From NCBI RefSeq assembly GCF_030128875.1, contig NZ_CP124620.1:1-64000 (forward strand): a DNA stretch of 64,000 bases. Direction: 5' to 3'. Source of the stretch: Stenotrophomonas sp. BIO128-Bstrain (GTDB lineage Bacteria > Pseudomonadota > Gammaproteobacteria > Xanthomonadales > Xanthomonadaceae). Position numbers and translations under genes: made by a program. The notes under the pieces are model-generated. The model worked only from the letters and a program-made list of their open reading frames with translations, searched no databases and had not been told where the DNA came from. Below, one piece after another: positions 44,369 through 53,475 of this stretch. Within the stretch, counting starts at the first letter, position 1; every line of letters starts with the position of its first letter.

Positions 44369-45432
44369 GTGCCGCGCCGCCGGGACGGATGGGCTCGATC
44401 GACGCGCTGCGCGGCCTGACCGTCGCAGCGATGCTGCTGGTCAACAACCCGGGCGACTGGAGTCATGTCTACGCGCCGCTGCTGCATGCGCAGTGGCATG
44501 GCTTCACCCCGACCGACCTGATCTTCCCGTTGTTCCTGTTCATCGCCGGCGTCTCGATGGCCTTCAGCCTGGCGCCACGCGCGACCAACCCGGCCGCGCG
44601 CCCGGCGCTGGTGCGTGGCGTGCTGCAGCGCGCGCTGCGCATCCTGATCGCCGGGGCGTTGCTGCACCTGCTGGCGTGGTGGCTGTTCGAACTGCCGGCG
44701 TATCGCCTGTGGGGTGTGCTGCAGCGGATCGCCCTGTGCGTGGCCGTGGTCGGTGTGCTGGCCATCGGCACCCGCGCACGCACGCAGTGGATGGTGCTGC
44801 TGGGCGTGTTGGCGGGCTATGCACTGGTCCTGCTGGGAGCCGAGTCGCTGGCCCCGTGGCAGAACCCGGCCAGTCGCCTGGATACCGTGCTGTTCGCACC
44901 GTTCCTGTACCGGTACGACGCGCTGACCGGCCTGGGCCATGATCCCGAAGGCCTGCTCAGCAGCGCAGGGGCGATCGCCACCACCTTGCTGGGGTTGATC
45001 GCGGGGGGCTGGCTGCGCGCCGGCAGGCTGCGCGCGTTGGGCGGCCTGGCGCTGGCCTGCCTGGTGCTGGGCCTGCTCTGCACCCCGTTGCTGCCGTTGA
45101 ACAAGCAGTTGTGGACCCCCAGCTTCGTGCTGTGGAGCGGTGGGCTGTCGGTGGCGGCACTGCTGCTGGCGCATCAACTGGTCGATCGTGCCGGCCTGCC
45201 GGCACTGGGCCGGCGCTTCGGTGTCAACGCCATCGCCGCCTACGTCGGGTCCTCGGTGATGGCCCTGCTGCTGATCGCCAGCGGGGCATGGGCGTGGTTG
45301 TACCAGGGCATTTCGGCGCTGCTGCCGGCCACACCCGCGCTGGCCTCGCTGCTGTGCGCGCTGTTGTTCGTGACGGTGTGGTGGTTCGTGGTGTGGGCAT
45401 TGGACAGCCGCCGCATCTACCTGAAAATCTAG
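44365..45432 (+). CDS. nagX: NagX, DUF5009/HGSNAT-like membrane protein
   Basis: The 355-residue polytopic inner-membrane protein has about ten helices and starts GRMGSIDALRGLTVAAMLLV, with the family motif DLIFPLFLFIAGVSMAFSL. It is related to heparan-alpha-glucosaminide N-acetyltransferase, which acetylates sugars across a membrane. In bacteria it accompanies GlcNAc utilisation genes and may acetylate or help take up glucosamine-containing sugars (inference). It overlaps nagA by four bases and ends the rightward operon. No clear terminator is seen behind it. Confidence 0.88.
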   Translation: MSAAPPGRMGSIDALRGLTVAAMLLVNNPGDWSHVYAPLLHAQWHGFTPTDLIFPLFLFIAGVSMAFSLAPRATNPAARPALVRGVLQRALRILIAGALLHLLAWWLFELPAYRLWGVLQRIALCVAVVGVLAIGTRARTQWMVLLGVLAGYALVLLGAESLAPWQNPASRLDTVLFAPFLYRYDALTGLGHDPEGLLSSAGAIATTLLGLIAGGWLRAGRLRALGGLALACLVLGLLCTPLLPLNKQLWTPSFVLWSGGLSVAALLLAHQLVDRAGLPALGRRFGVNAIAAYVGSSVMALLLIASGAWAWLYQGISALLPATPALASLLCALLFVTVWWFVVWALDSRRIYLKI

Positions 45433-45550
45433 CGCCGACGCTCACCTTTTACCCGGCCATCACGTTGCAGCAGTAAGAGTACGGTCGCCGGTCTGCGTTG
45501 AAGCACTGGGGCCGTTGCCTTACTCCCCTCTTGTTGAACAGGGAAGGTGT

Positions 45551-48544
45551 ATGCGCTCCATGCCCGCTTCGCCGTCACGCACTGTGCTGGCCGTCCGTAT
45601 TTCGCAGTGGTTGCGCCGAGGCTGTGGAGGGGCACTGGGCACGGTCCTGCTCGCCGGTGCCGCGCCAGCCTGGGCGGGGTGCGACAACCCCGCTCCCGGC
45701 CAGGACCAGACGGTGACCTGCTCGGCGGCAGCGCCCAATCCGGACCCGGTCGCGATCGTCACCGCTGCCGGTGCGTCCAACACCACCATCAACGTGCTGG
45801 CCAACGCGCAGCTCGCGGTCGCCAGCGGCAACGCGATCACCGTGCAGACCGGCAGCGGCCACGTCATCAACAACACCGGCAGCATCATCGCCAACGCCGG
45901 CCGCGCCCTGCAGCTCAACGGCGCCACTTACCTGGTCAACCGCGGCACGATCAGCGGCAGTACCGGCGGCGTCGTGTCCGGTGCGGGCAACGACCGCATC
46001 GACATGCTCGGCGGCAGCATCCAGGGCGGCGTGCTGCAGGGCGCAGGCAACGACGCGCTGGTGATCCGCGACGGCGTGATCGACAGCGTCGACCAGGGCG
46101 ATGGGCAGGACAGCCTGGAGATCAGCGGCGGCAGCGTCACCGGCACCGTGCAGCAGGGCTCGGGCATCGATACCTTCCTGATGACCGGCGGCAGCATCGG
46201 CGCGCTGCTGCAGGGCGATGCCCTGGACCGCTTCCGCATGACCGGCGGGCGCATCGTCGGTGCATTCGACGATGGCGACTACGCCGAGATGACCGGCGGT
46301 CGCATCGGCCGGGTCAACATGAAGCTCGACGACAACACCTTCCTGATGTCCGGCGGCACCATCGACGGCAACCTCGTCACCGGTTTCGGCCGCGACACCA
46401 TCGTGCTGTCGGACGGGTACATCGGCGGCAACATCAGCGTCAGCGGTGGCGACGATGCGGTCACCATCACCGGCGGCACCGTGCGCGGCGAGATCCGCCT
46501 GAGCTTCGGCAACGACAGCCTCACGTGGAACGGCGGCGGCGTGGTGCACGGGGCGATCGACTTCGGCGAAGGCGATGATGTCGCGCAGCTGAGCAACCTC
46601 AACAACGCCCACCTGGGCGCGCTGCCGTCTTTCGATGGCGGGCTGGGCAACGACGTGCTCGGCCTGGACAACGTCAAGACCAGTGGCGTGGCGCGCTTCA
46701 CCAACTGGGAACAGGTGGCCCTGCGCGACGATACCCAGCTGACGTTCGATGGCACGTGGGTGCTGGGCGACAGCGGCAGCGGCACGGGCAGCCTGGACAT
46801 CGATGCCACCAGCGCGGTGTTCGGGGGCGGCAGCAACGGCGTCCTCGCCCCGTTCGTGGCCGGGCAGCTGGCCACGCTCACCAATGCCGGCCGCATCGAC
46901 CTCAGCAATGGGGGCGGCGTCGGCGATACCTTCACCGTGGTGGGCAACTATGTCGGCAACGGTGGCGCGCTGTACCTCAACACGGTGCTGGGCGACGACA
47001 GTTCGCTGTCGGACAAACTGGTGATCTCCACCGGCAGCGCCACTGGCACCACCGGCGTGGGCATCCTCAACGCCGGCGGCACCGGCGCGTCCACGGTGGC
47101 TGACGGCATCCTGGTGGTGCAGGCGATCAACGGTGCGACCACCGCGCCCACCGCGTTCGCGTTGTACAACCCGGTCGCTGTTGGTGCCTACGAGTATTTC
47201 CTGTTCAAGGGCGGCGTCAGCGGCGGCACCAGCGAAAACTGGTATCTGCGCTCGACCCTGGTGGCCAGCGTGACCCCGGCGCCCACACCGCCGCCGGGTG
47301 GAGTCACCACGCCGCCGCCCCCGCCGCCGGAGGGCGCCGGGACCCCGCCGGCGGAGCTGCCACCGGCGCCGCCACCGCCGCCGGACGTCAATCCGCCGGA
47401 TGATCCCAACCCGGCCGCGCCGGAGCCGGCACCACCGCCGGAGCCGGTTGATCCGGCCGACGTGGCGCCGCCCACCATCGATACCCCGCCGCCGGTGCCC
47501 ACCGACGTGGCGGCGGTGCCCGGGCCGCTGGCGGTGCCGCCCACGCCCGGTGCGCGCCCGGCGCAGGGCGACATCATTCCGCTGTACCGCTTCGAGACCG
47601 GCCTGTATTCCGTGGTGCCGCCGCTGCTGCGCGAAACCAGCCTGGCCAGCCTGGGCACCTTCCACGAACGCCAGGGCGAGCAGCGGCTGTTGGCCGGGCA
47701 GGGCGGCGTGCGCGCGGCATGGGCGCGGATGGTCGGGCAGAGCCACGAACAGCACTGGGAAGGCGACGCGCAACCGGGCTTCGACGGCGACATCCAGGGC
47801 ATCCAGGCCGGCCTGGACCTGTACGCCAACGCGGCAGAGGAGCACCGCGACCAGTTCGGCGTGTTCGTCGGCCGTACCCGCGCACAGGGCAACGTGAGCG
47901 GATTCGCGATTGGCTGGGAAAACGTGGCGGTAGGCCGCACCCGGCTGGATGACAAGCACGTGGGTGTGTACTGGACCCGCGCCGGCAGTGCCGGCGGCTA
48001 CCTGGACGCGGTGGTGATGCAGAGCCGCTACGACGGCGACGCCACCTCCTCACGCGGGCTGGGCATCGACGTGCGCGGCGATGGCACCACCGCTTCGCTG
48101 GAAGTAGGCAAGCCGCTGCTGCGGTTCGGGCAGAGTGCGTGGTGGCTGGAGCCACAGCTGCAGGTGATCTGGCAGCGCACCTCGGTCGACGACGCCGGCG
48201 ACGCGGTGTCCTCGCTGCGCTTCAACAACGACAACGCCTGGACCGGACGCGTCGGCCTGCGCCTGGCTGCCGACTACGACATCGCCGGCAACGGCTGGCA
48301 GCCTTACGTCAAGCTCAACTACTGGCAGACCCTGGACGGGGAAGACCGCATCGATTTCGATACCAACCGCATCCTCAACCAGCAGGATTCACGCGCGCTG
48401 GAAATGGGCGTGGGCGTCGTAGCACGCTTCAACAGCACCGTCAGCGCGTTTGCGGTGGCCGATTACACGCGCGACCTGGAAAGCAGTGCGCAGAAGGAGC
48501 GCAAGGTGATCGAAGGCAATATCGGGTTGCGGTTGGACTGGTAG
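45551..48544 (+). CDS. Autotransporter with Gly-rich repeat passenger and Pro-rich linker
   Basis: This type V secreted protein of 997 residues has a long signal peptide with a charged start (cleavage near PAWAGCD). The passenger (about 35-575) is built of imperfect 20-24-residue repeats around SIQGGVLQGAGND, FLMTGGSIGALLQGDALDR and MTGGRIGRVNM, as expected for a beta-helix. A very Pro-rich linker (about 575-675) follows. The C-terminal beta-barrel (about 690-997) shows RFETGLYSVVPPLLRE and AWARMVGQSHEQHWEG and ends in NIGLRLDW with terminal aromatic Trp. The role may be adhesion or biofilm, but no protease motif is visible. ATG 45551 follows GGGAAGG. Confidence 0.9.
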   Translation: MRSMPASPSRTVLAVRISQWLRRGCGGALGTVLLAGAAPAWAGCDNPAPGQDQTVTCSAAAPNPDPVAIVTAAGASNTTINVLANAQLAVASGNAITVQTGSGHVINNTGSIIANAGRALQLNGATYLVNRGTISGSTGGVVSGAGNDRIDMLGGSIQGGVLQGAGNDALVIRDGVIDSVDQGDGQDSLEISGGSVTGTVQQGSGIDTFLMTGGSIGALLQGDALDRFRMTGGRIVGAFDDGDYAEMTGGRIGRVNMKLDDNTFLMSGGTIDGNLVTGFGRDTIVLSDGYIGGNISVSGGDDAVTITGGTVRGEIRLSFGNDSLTWNGGGVVHGAIDFGEGDDVAQLSNLNNAHLGALPSFDGGLGNDVLGLDNVKTSGVARFTNWEQVALRDDTQLTFDGTWVLGDSGSGTGSLDIDATSAVFGGGSNGVLAPFVAGQLATLTNAGRIDLSNGGGVGDTFTVVGNYVGNGGALYLNTVLGDDSSLSDKLVISTGSATGTTGVGILNAGGTGASTVADGILVVQAINGATTAPTAFALYNPVAVGAYEYFLFKGGVSGGTSENWYLRSTLVASVTPAPTPPPGGVTTPPPPPPEGAGTPPAELPPAPPPPPDVNPPDDPNPAAPEPAPPPEPVDPADVAPPTIDTPPPVPTDVAAVPGPLAVPPTPGARPAQGDIIPLYRFETGLYSVVPPLLRETSLASLGTFHERQGEQRLLAGQGGVRAAWARMVGQSHEQHWEGDAQPGFDGDIQGIQAGLDLYANAAEEHRDQFGVFVGRTRAQGNVSGFAIGWENVAVGRTRLDDKHVGVYWTRAGSAGGYLDAVVMQSRYDGDATSSRGLGIDVRGDGTTASLEVGKPLLRFGQSAWWLEPQLQVIWQRTSVDDAGDAVSSLRFNNDNAWTGRVGLRLAADYDIAGNGWQPYVKLNYWQTLDGEDRIDFDTNRILNQQDSRALEMGVGVVARFNSTVSAFAVADYTRDLESSAQKERKVIEGNIGLRLDW

Positions 48545-48703
48545 GGCGACAGCCAGCAGGGATCCGCGGCGGCACGCCGGGCGCAACCGGCGCTGCCGAC
48601 CGCGTTGTAGCGTGAGGCATCGCTGGTTATGCGAACGGCGCACTGTTCCGGCTGGCGGGTGCAGCGGTAAGCTGCAGCCTCTTCACTACAGGGATGTAGC
48701 GCG

Positions 48704-49747
48704 ATGATCGCAGGACGTTGCGGGTGGTTGATGGTGGGCTTGGCAGCGGCAAGTGGCGCTGCAAACGCACAGGACGTCCCCAGCGCCGAGGCGCAGGCGC
48801 GGATCCTGGACCTGCTGCAGCAACAGTCGCTGTATCGCGACCGCGTGGAGTGGCCCAAGGCCCGCGCGGAGCTGGCGGCCGCGCGCGACCCGGCGCAGAC
48901 GCGACGGGTGCTGGACGATGTGATCCAACGCAGCAGCGGTGGGCACGGGCGGTGGACGTCCGCCAACGAATTGAGCGCGCAGTCCAGGCGCGCACAGGCC
49001 ACGCAGGCGGCGATGGGGGCTGCGCCCACTCAGACAGATGACGCCAGCGGCGGACCGACAGCACGGCTGGGGTGGATCAAGGTGGGCGCCTACATGGACG
49101 ATTCCTCCCAGCCCAAGGACGTGCAGTACCAAGCCCGCAAGCAGGCGGCCCTTGCGCTGCAGACGCGCATCCGGGAGCAGGATGATGGCGACCGTTGTGG
49201 CTGGGTGGTCGACCTGCGCAGCAACACTGGCGGCAACATGTGGCCCATGCTGCTGGGGATGGGCCCATTGCTGGGCGATGCGAAGACGGCGGATCCGGTG
49301 GGCATGTTCCTACTGGCCGATAAACGCCAGCCGTGGGCGTATCGCGAGGGTGCGGTCTGGCTGGACAGCAAGTCGGTGGTCGGATCGCGCCACACCCAGT
49401 ACACGCTGCGCAACCCGGGCGCGCCGGTGGCCGTCCTGATGGGGCCGCGTACTGCCAGTTCCGGTGAGGCATCGGTACTGGCGTTCCGCGGCCGGCCCGC
49501 CTCGCGCAGCTTCGGCCAGCCCACTTCCGGCTATTCCACCGCCAATATCCCCCAGCGTCTGCCCGATGGCAGTCTGCTGTTGTTGACCACCAGCGTGATC
49601 GCCGACCGCAACGGCGTAGGCGACGGCCACCGCCTGCAGCCGGACGTCATGGTGGGCGCAGGGCAGGACGCGGCAGCGATGGCGCGCGAATGGCTGCTTG
49701 CGCAGCCGGCCTGCAACCAGGCTGCTGCGATCGCCGATACCCGCTGA
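48704..49747 (+). CDS. Secreted S41-family peptidase-like protein without PDZ
   Basis: The 347-residue product has a signal peptide (SGAANAQDV, cleavage near 23). A helical region follows, then an S41 core with RLGWIKVGAYMDDSS, CGWVVDLRSNTGGNMWPML and the catalytic-serine region GPRTASSGEASVLAFRG. The later FGQPTSGYSTANIPQ takes the place where canonical CTPases have a Lys in FGKG. Here Gln stands near it, so the Ser-Lys dyad may be altered. No PDZ domain is evident. It resembles TSPc-domain proteins annotated as S41 peptidases; the target is unknown. Confidence 0.8.
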   Translation: MIAGRCGWLMVGLAAASGAANAQDVPSAEAQARILDLLQQQSLYRDRVEWPKARAELAAARDPAQTRRVLDDVIQRSSGGHGRWTSANELSAQSRRAQATQAAMGAAPTQTDDASGGPTARLGWIKVGAYMDDSSQPKDVQYQARKQAALALQTRIREQDDGDRCGWVVDLRSNTGGNMWPMLLGMGPLLGDAKTADPVGMFLLADKRQPWAYREGAVWLDSKSVVGSRHTQYTLRNPGAPVAVLMGPRTASSGEASVLAFRGRPASRSFGQPTSGYSTANIPQRLPDGSLLLLTTSVIADRNGVGDGHRLQPDVMVGAGQDAAAMAREWLLAQPACNQAAAIADTR

Positions 49748-49802
49748 CAGCGGGTGTGCCGGACCGGCCCGACACTGTGCGGGCCGGCACGGGCACACAC
49801 GT

Positions 49803-51023
49803 TCAGCGCAGCGCGGCAATCGCCTGCGTGCGTGCCTTGGCCAGCTGCTCCCCCACCGCGGGGCCCTTGAGGTGAGTCAGGTCCAGATCGCGTGCCTGCA
49901 CCGCCAGCGCAGCGCGATGCAGCCGCTGGAGCGTTTCACCCTGCGGGTAGTCGCTGTCCTCGAAGCCCAGCCGGCCCCGCTTGTCGGCCTCGCAGCACAG
50001 CGCGATCTGCGCGATCCGCTCCGGGCGGCGGAAGCCGTCGCAGCGGGCCAGCAGTTCCAGCACGGTGGCATCGCGCAGTTCGTCGATGCGGTGCACGTTG
50101 AGATGATCGCGGCAGACCGCTTCGGCCAACTGGCGGTGATCGACCGGCACCTTCAGTCGATCGGCCAGGGCACGCAGCGGGGCCACCCCGCGCTGCTCAT
50201 GCATGATGTGGCGCGGCCATTCCTCTGGCGGGGTCAGGCCCTTGCCGAGGTCGTGGGTCAGCGCGGCGAAGCCGATCAGGTCATCGCCCGGTGCCAGCTG
50301 CGCGGCCATGTCGCTGACCATTTCCTGGTGCACGCCGGTATCCACTTCGGGGTGGAACTCCGCGCGCTGCGGCACCCCATACAGTGCTTCCAGCTCGGGC
50401 AGGATCGGGCCCAGTGCATGGGCATCATGCAGCGTGCGCAGGAAGGCGGACGGCCGCGCGGAGGCGAGGGCGCGTCGCAGCTCCTGCCAGACACGTTCGG
50501 GCACCAGTGCCTCAAGCTCACCGCTGGCGGCGATCTGCTGCATCAGGGCCATCGTCTCCTCGGCCACGGTGAAGCCGAGCGGGGCGAAGCGCGCCATGAA
50601 GCGGGCCGCACGCAGCACGCGCAGCGGATCTTCGATGAAGGCCGGGCCGACGTGGCGCAGCACGCGTTGCTCGATATCGCGCACGCCGCCATAGGGATCC
50701 ACCAACGTGCCGGTGGCCTCATCGCAGGCGATGGCGTTGATGGTGAAATCGCGGCGCTGCAGGTCTTCTTCCAGCGTCACCGACGGGTCCGCATCGACCA
50801 CGAAACCGCGGTAGCCGCGTCCGGATTTGCGCTCGGTCCGGGCCAGTGCGTATTCCTCACCGCTGTCCGGATGCAGGAACACCGGGAAATCACGGCCCAC
50901 GGCCTTGTAGCCCTGCGCTTCCATCTGCGCCTGGGTGGCCCCGACGACAACCCAGTCGCGGTCGCCGGGGGAACGCTGCAAGAGGCGGTCGCGCACGGCG
51001 CCGCCAACCAGATAGATTTTCAT
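49803..51023 (-). CDS. cca: Multifunctional CCA-adding enzyme with HD domain
   Basis: Cca adds or repairs the 3'-CCA of tRNAs and also has phosphohydrolase activity in its HD domain. The 406-residue product starts [15 protein letters not shown], has the nucleotidyltransferase acids in [10 protein letters not shown], the [10 protein letters not shown] motif, [11 protein letters not shown], and the HD motif [21 protein letters not shown] 51023 is chosen because the upstream in-frame residues (from 51071) are not conserved-like. It probably forms a leftward unit with slt, whose stop lies 60 bp upstream. Confidence 0.95.
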   Translation of the reverse strand: MKIYLVGGAVRDRLLQRSPGDRDWVVVGATQAQMEAQGYKAVGRDFPVFLHPDSGEEYALARTERKSGRGYRGFVVDADPSVTLEEDLQRRDFTINAIACDEATGTLVDPYGGVRDIEQRVLRHVGPAFIEDPLRVLRAARFMARFAPLGFTVAEETMALMQQIAASGELEALVPERVWQELRRALASARPSAFLRTLHDAHALGPILPELEALYGVPQRAEFHPEVDTGVHQEMVSDMAAQLAPGDDLIGFAALTHDLGKGLTPPEEWPRHIMHEQRGVAPLRALADRLKVPVDHRQLAEAVCRDHLNVHRIDELRDATVLELLARCDGFRRPERIAQIALCCEADKRGRLGFEDSDYPQGETLQRLHRAALAVQARDLDLTHLKGPAVGEQLAKARTQAIAALR

Positions 51024-51082
51024 GTGCCCATGATGCCGCAGTGGACCAAGGCCACGCCAACCGGTTGGCATACCGGTGCCGG

Positions 51083-53059
51083 TCAGTCGCCACCCTTGTC
51101 GGCATTTGCCGCGCAGGCGAAGGTCTTGCGCTTGACCTGCAGGCGGCCGTTCATGCGGTCGGTCACCGGCAGCGCATCGCCGTTCAAGCGCCAGTCGTAG
51201 ATCACGCTGAAGGCCAGGATGCGCGCGACATACTCGCGGGTTTCCTTGTAGCTGATGGTCTCGATCCAGATGTCCGGATCGAACCCCGGGCGCTGCGACT
51301 GCCAGCGGGCGGTCGGGGTCGGGCCGGCGTTGTAGGCGGCGATGGTGACGTAGGGCAGGCCCTCGTACTTGTTCATCAGCTGGCGCAGGTAGGCGGTGCC
51401 GATGGCGATGTTGGTGTCCGGATCGTAGAGGCTGGCGGCACCAACGTAGTTGGTCAGGCCGATCGACTTGGCCACGGCAGCGCCGGTCGCCGGCAGCACC
51501 TGCATCAGGCCCATCGCGTTGGCGGGCGAGCGCGCCTTCGGGTTGAAGATGCTTTCGGCGCGGATCTCCGCGGCCACCCAGGCCGGGTCGATCGCGTTGC
51601 GCGCCGATTCGCGGCGGATGCTGTCATCGTGGTGCAGCGGGAAGCGCAGCGAATACAGGCGCTGCTCGTCCGGGGTCTTGCCGAGCGAGAACACCGCACG
51701 GTCGAACCAGCCGTTGTCGCGCGCCACTTCCACGGCCAGGCGACGCTGCGTGTTGTCGTAGCGGCTCAGCGCGTCGTTCCACTCGGCCACGGCCCAGCCG
51801 GCACGCTCGATCTTGAACAGTTCCATGGCCCGCACGATCGCCGGGTCACGGGCGACTGCCGCCTGCGCCTGGGCACTGTCATTGGGTACCCACGGGCACA
51901 GCGTGTAGTTCTGGCCGAGCTGGTCGGCCGCCAGGAAGCCATGGAAGGTGGCCGCGCGGGCTGCCTCACGGAAGGCGGCCTGCGCCTCGCTGCGCTTGCC
52001 GGTCTTGTCCAGCATGCGCGCTTCGAAATAGCGCCAGCGCGAGTCGGCCCGCTGGGTGGGGCCCATCTTGCGGATGGCGGTCAGCGCCGCCGGCCAGTCG
52101 CCGCGCGACAGCGCCTCACGCGCGCGCCACTCGTGCAGGCGTTCGTCGTAGGCGGACTCGGGCACTGCATTGAGGCGGCGGGCGGATTCGGGACCGTAGG
52201 AAGCCACCGTCCACAGGGCGATCTGATACAGCACCTGCGCGCGCTGGGCGGCGCTCAACTGCAGGGCGTCGGCGTACTGCGGCAGCTGCTGCTCGGTCGC
52301 ACCCGGGTCGGCCTTGGCCAGCTTGGCCAGGCCGTCAGTGGCGATGCGGCGGCTGCGCTCGTTGCGCGGCCAGTTCAAGGCGCTGGCGTTGGGTTTGTCG
52401 ACGAAGGCGGCATAGGTGTTGGCCAGCGCGAGGTCGGCGGCCGGCAACCCGCGCGCGGCGCTGCGCATCACCGCCGGCTGCTGCTCGTCGGCAGCGGCGT
52501 CGATGCGTGCCCAGCGCAGTTCGGCGTTCATGCCGCCCTTGGCATCCAGGACCGCGAACACCGGGTCGCAGGCATCAGGCAACGACTTGCCGGTGCTGCG
52601 CCAGATCGCCTGTGCTTCGGTGACCCACTGCGCGTCGGCCTTGCCGGTGGCCTGCCGTGCGTTGAGCTGCGCGCAGCGCAGCCCGACGTTGGAGGTGTCG
52701 GTCCAGTTGGCCAGCAGCGTCGGCCAATCCTGGCGTCGCGCCACCGCGGGCAGCCACACATTGCGGAAGCTGGTGGCCACGGCCTGGCCGTTGTAGCGCT
52801 TCAGGAAGTCCTGGGCCTGCGTATTGCTGACGGTGTCGATGTTGCGCCGCAGGTTGGCGAATTCGACCCAGCCATACAGCGGGTGCCGACTCAATGCGGC
52901 CGCCTGGGCCGGGTCGAACTGGCCGCGCTCGGCGTTGTCGATGACGGCTTTGAGCTGCGCGCGCTGTGCGTCCAGGTTCTGGGCATCGGCCACCGGGCTG
53001 ACCCCGGAGCAGGCCAGCAGGACGGTCGCGCTGAAGAAATACAGGGGAAGTCGAGTCAT
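51083..53059 (-). CDS. slt: Soluble lytic murein transglycosylase Slt70
   Basis: Slt cuts peptidoglycan glycan strands in the periplasm with formation of 1,6-anhydroMurNAc. The 658-residue product has a signal sequence ([17 protein letters not shown]; the Cys could be a lipobox), a long alpha-helical superhelix (about 30-470) and the C-terminal catalytic domain. The catalytic Glu is Glu502 in [36 protein letters not shown] and [17 protein letters not shown] are the other family motifs. ATG 53059 (MTRLPLY) is preferred. The frame stays open upstream to 53176 without signal-like sequence. It is the third lytic transglycosylase in the window. Confidence 0.94.
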   Translation of the reverse strand: MTRLPLYFFSATVLLACSGVSPVADAQNLDAQRAQLKAVIDNAERGQFDPAQAAALSRHPLYGWVEFANLRRNIDTVSNTQAQDFLKRYNGQAVATSFRNVWLPAVARRQDWPTLLANWTDTSNVGLRCAQLNARQATGKADAQWVTEAQAIWRSTGKSLPDACDPVFAVLDAKGGMNAELRWARIDAAADEQQPAVMRSAARGLPAADLALANTYAAFVDKPNASALNWPRNERSRRIATDGLAKLAKADPGATEQQLPQYADALQLSAAQRAQVLYQIALWTVASYGPESARRLNAVPESAYDERLHEWRAREALSRGDWPAALTAIRKMGPTQRADSRWRYFEARMLDKTGKRSEAQAAFREAARAATFHGFLAADQLGQNYTLCPWVPNDSAQAQAAVARDPAIVRAMELFKIERAGWAVAEWNDALSRYDNTQRRLAVEVARDNGWFDRAVFSLGKTPDEQRLYSLRFPLHHDDSIRRESARNAIDPAWVAAEIRAESIFNPKARSPANAMGLMQVLPATGAAVAKSIGLTNYVGAASLYDPDTNIAIGTAYLRQLMNKYEGLPYVTIAAYNAGPTPTARWQSQRPGFDPDIWIETISYKETREYVARILAFSVIYDWRLNGDALPVTDRMNGRLQVKRKTFACAANADKGGD

Positions 53060-53475
53060 GCCGGAAAGCATAACGGGGGCGGGTGAAACACGGTGATGGC
53101 AATCCGACTCGAGGATGAACGAATCCATGCCGATGCTGCGCATGGCGGCCGATCCCGACGCGCATCGTGTCGTCATGGCCAGAATTCCAGCGGCCGCGAC
53201 CGACGCCGGCGTGGCGCAGATCGCCTACCTCCACCCGCAGTGTGATGACGCCTTGCCGGCGCCCAACGCCTTGGAAAAACAAGCGCGTTCCTCGATGTGG
53301 AGCGCAGCGTGGGCCTCATGGGAAGGCATCCGCTTCGTAGTCGGCTTTGTCGATTCGGTGTGAAAGCGAGGCGCGCGTCACTCCTTCACATTTACAGGTT
53401 GTTTACAAAGGAGACACTGCCGCCATGCAGGGGGACGCGGCAGCCCCGCCCACCATTCCTTTGGAGAGAGAGCGA
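53060..53475. other. Gap between slt and a TonB receptor gene, with an unsupported small ORF
   Basis: This 416-bp gap holds the divergent promoters of slt and the TonB receptor. An ATG-started frame at 53115-53363 (82 codons, MNESMPMLRMAADPDAHRV) is open, but I see no family likeness and no good ribosome site, so I do not call it a gene. Near the receptor, TTCACATTTACAGGTTGTTTA (53385-53405) is an AT-richer promoter-like patch. Confidence 0.4.

Noticed and set aside
53115..53363. 82-codon frame between slt and the TonB receptor
   Set aside because: There is no family likeness, no good ribosome site and it lies where divergent promoters are expected.
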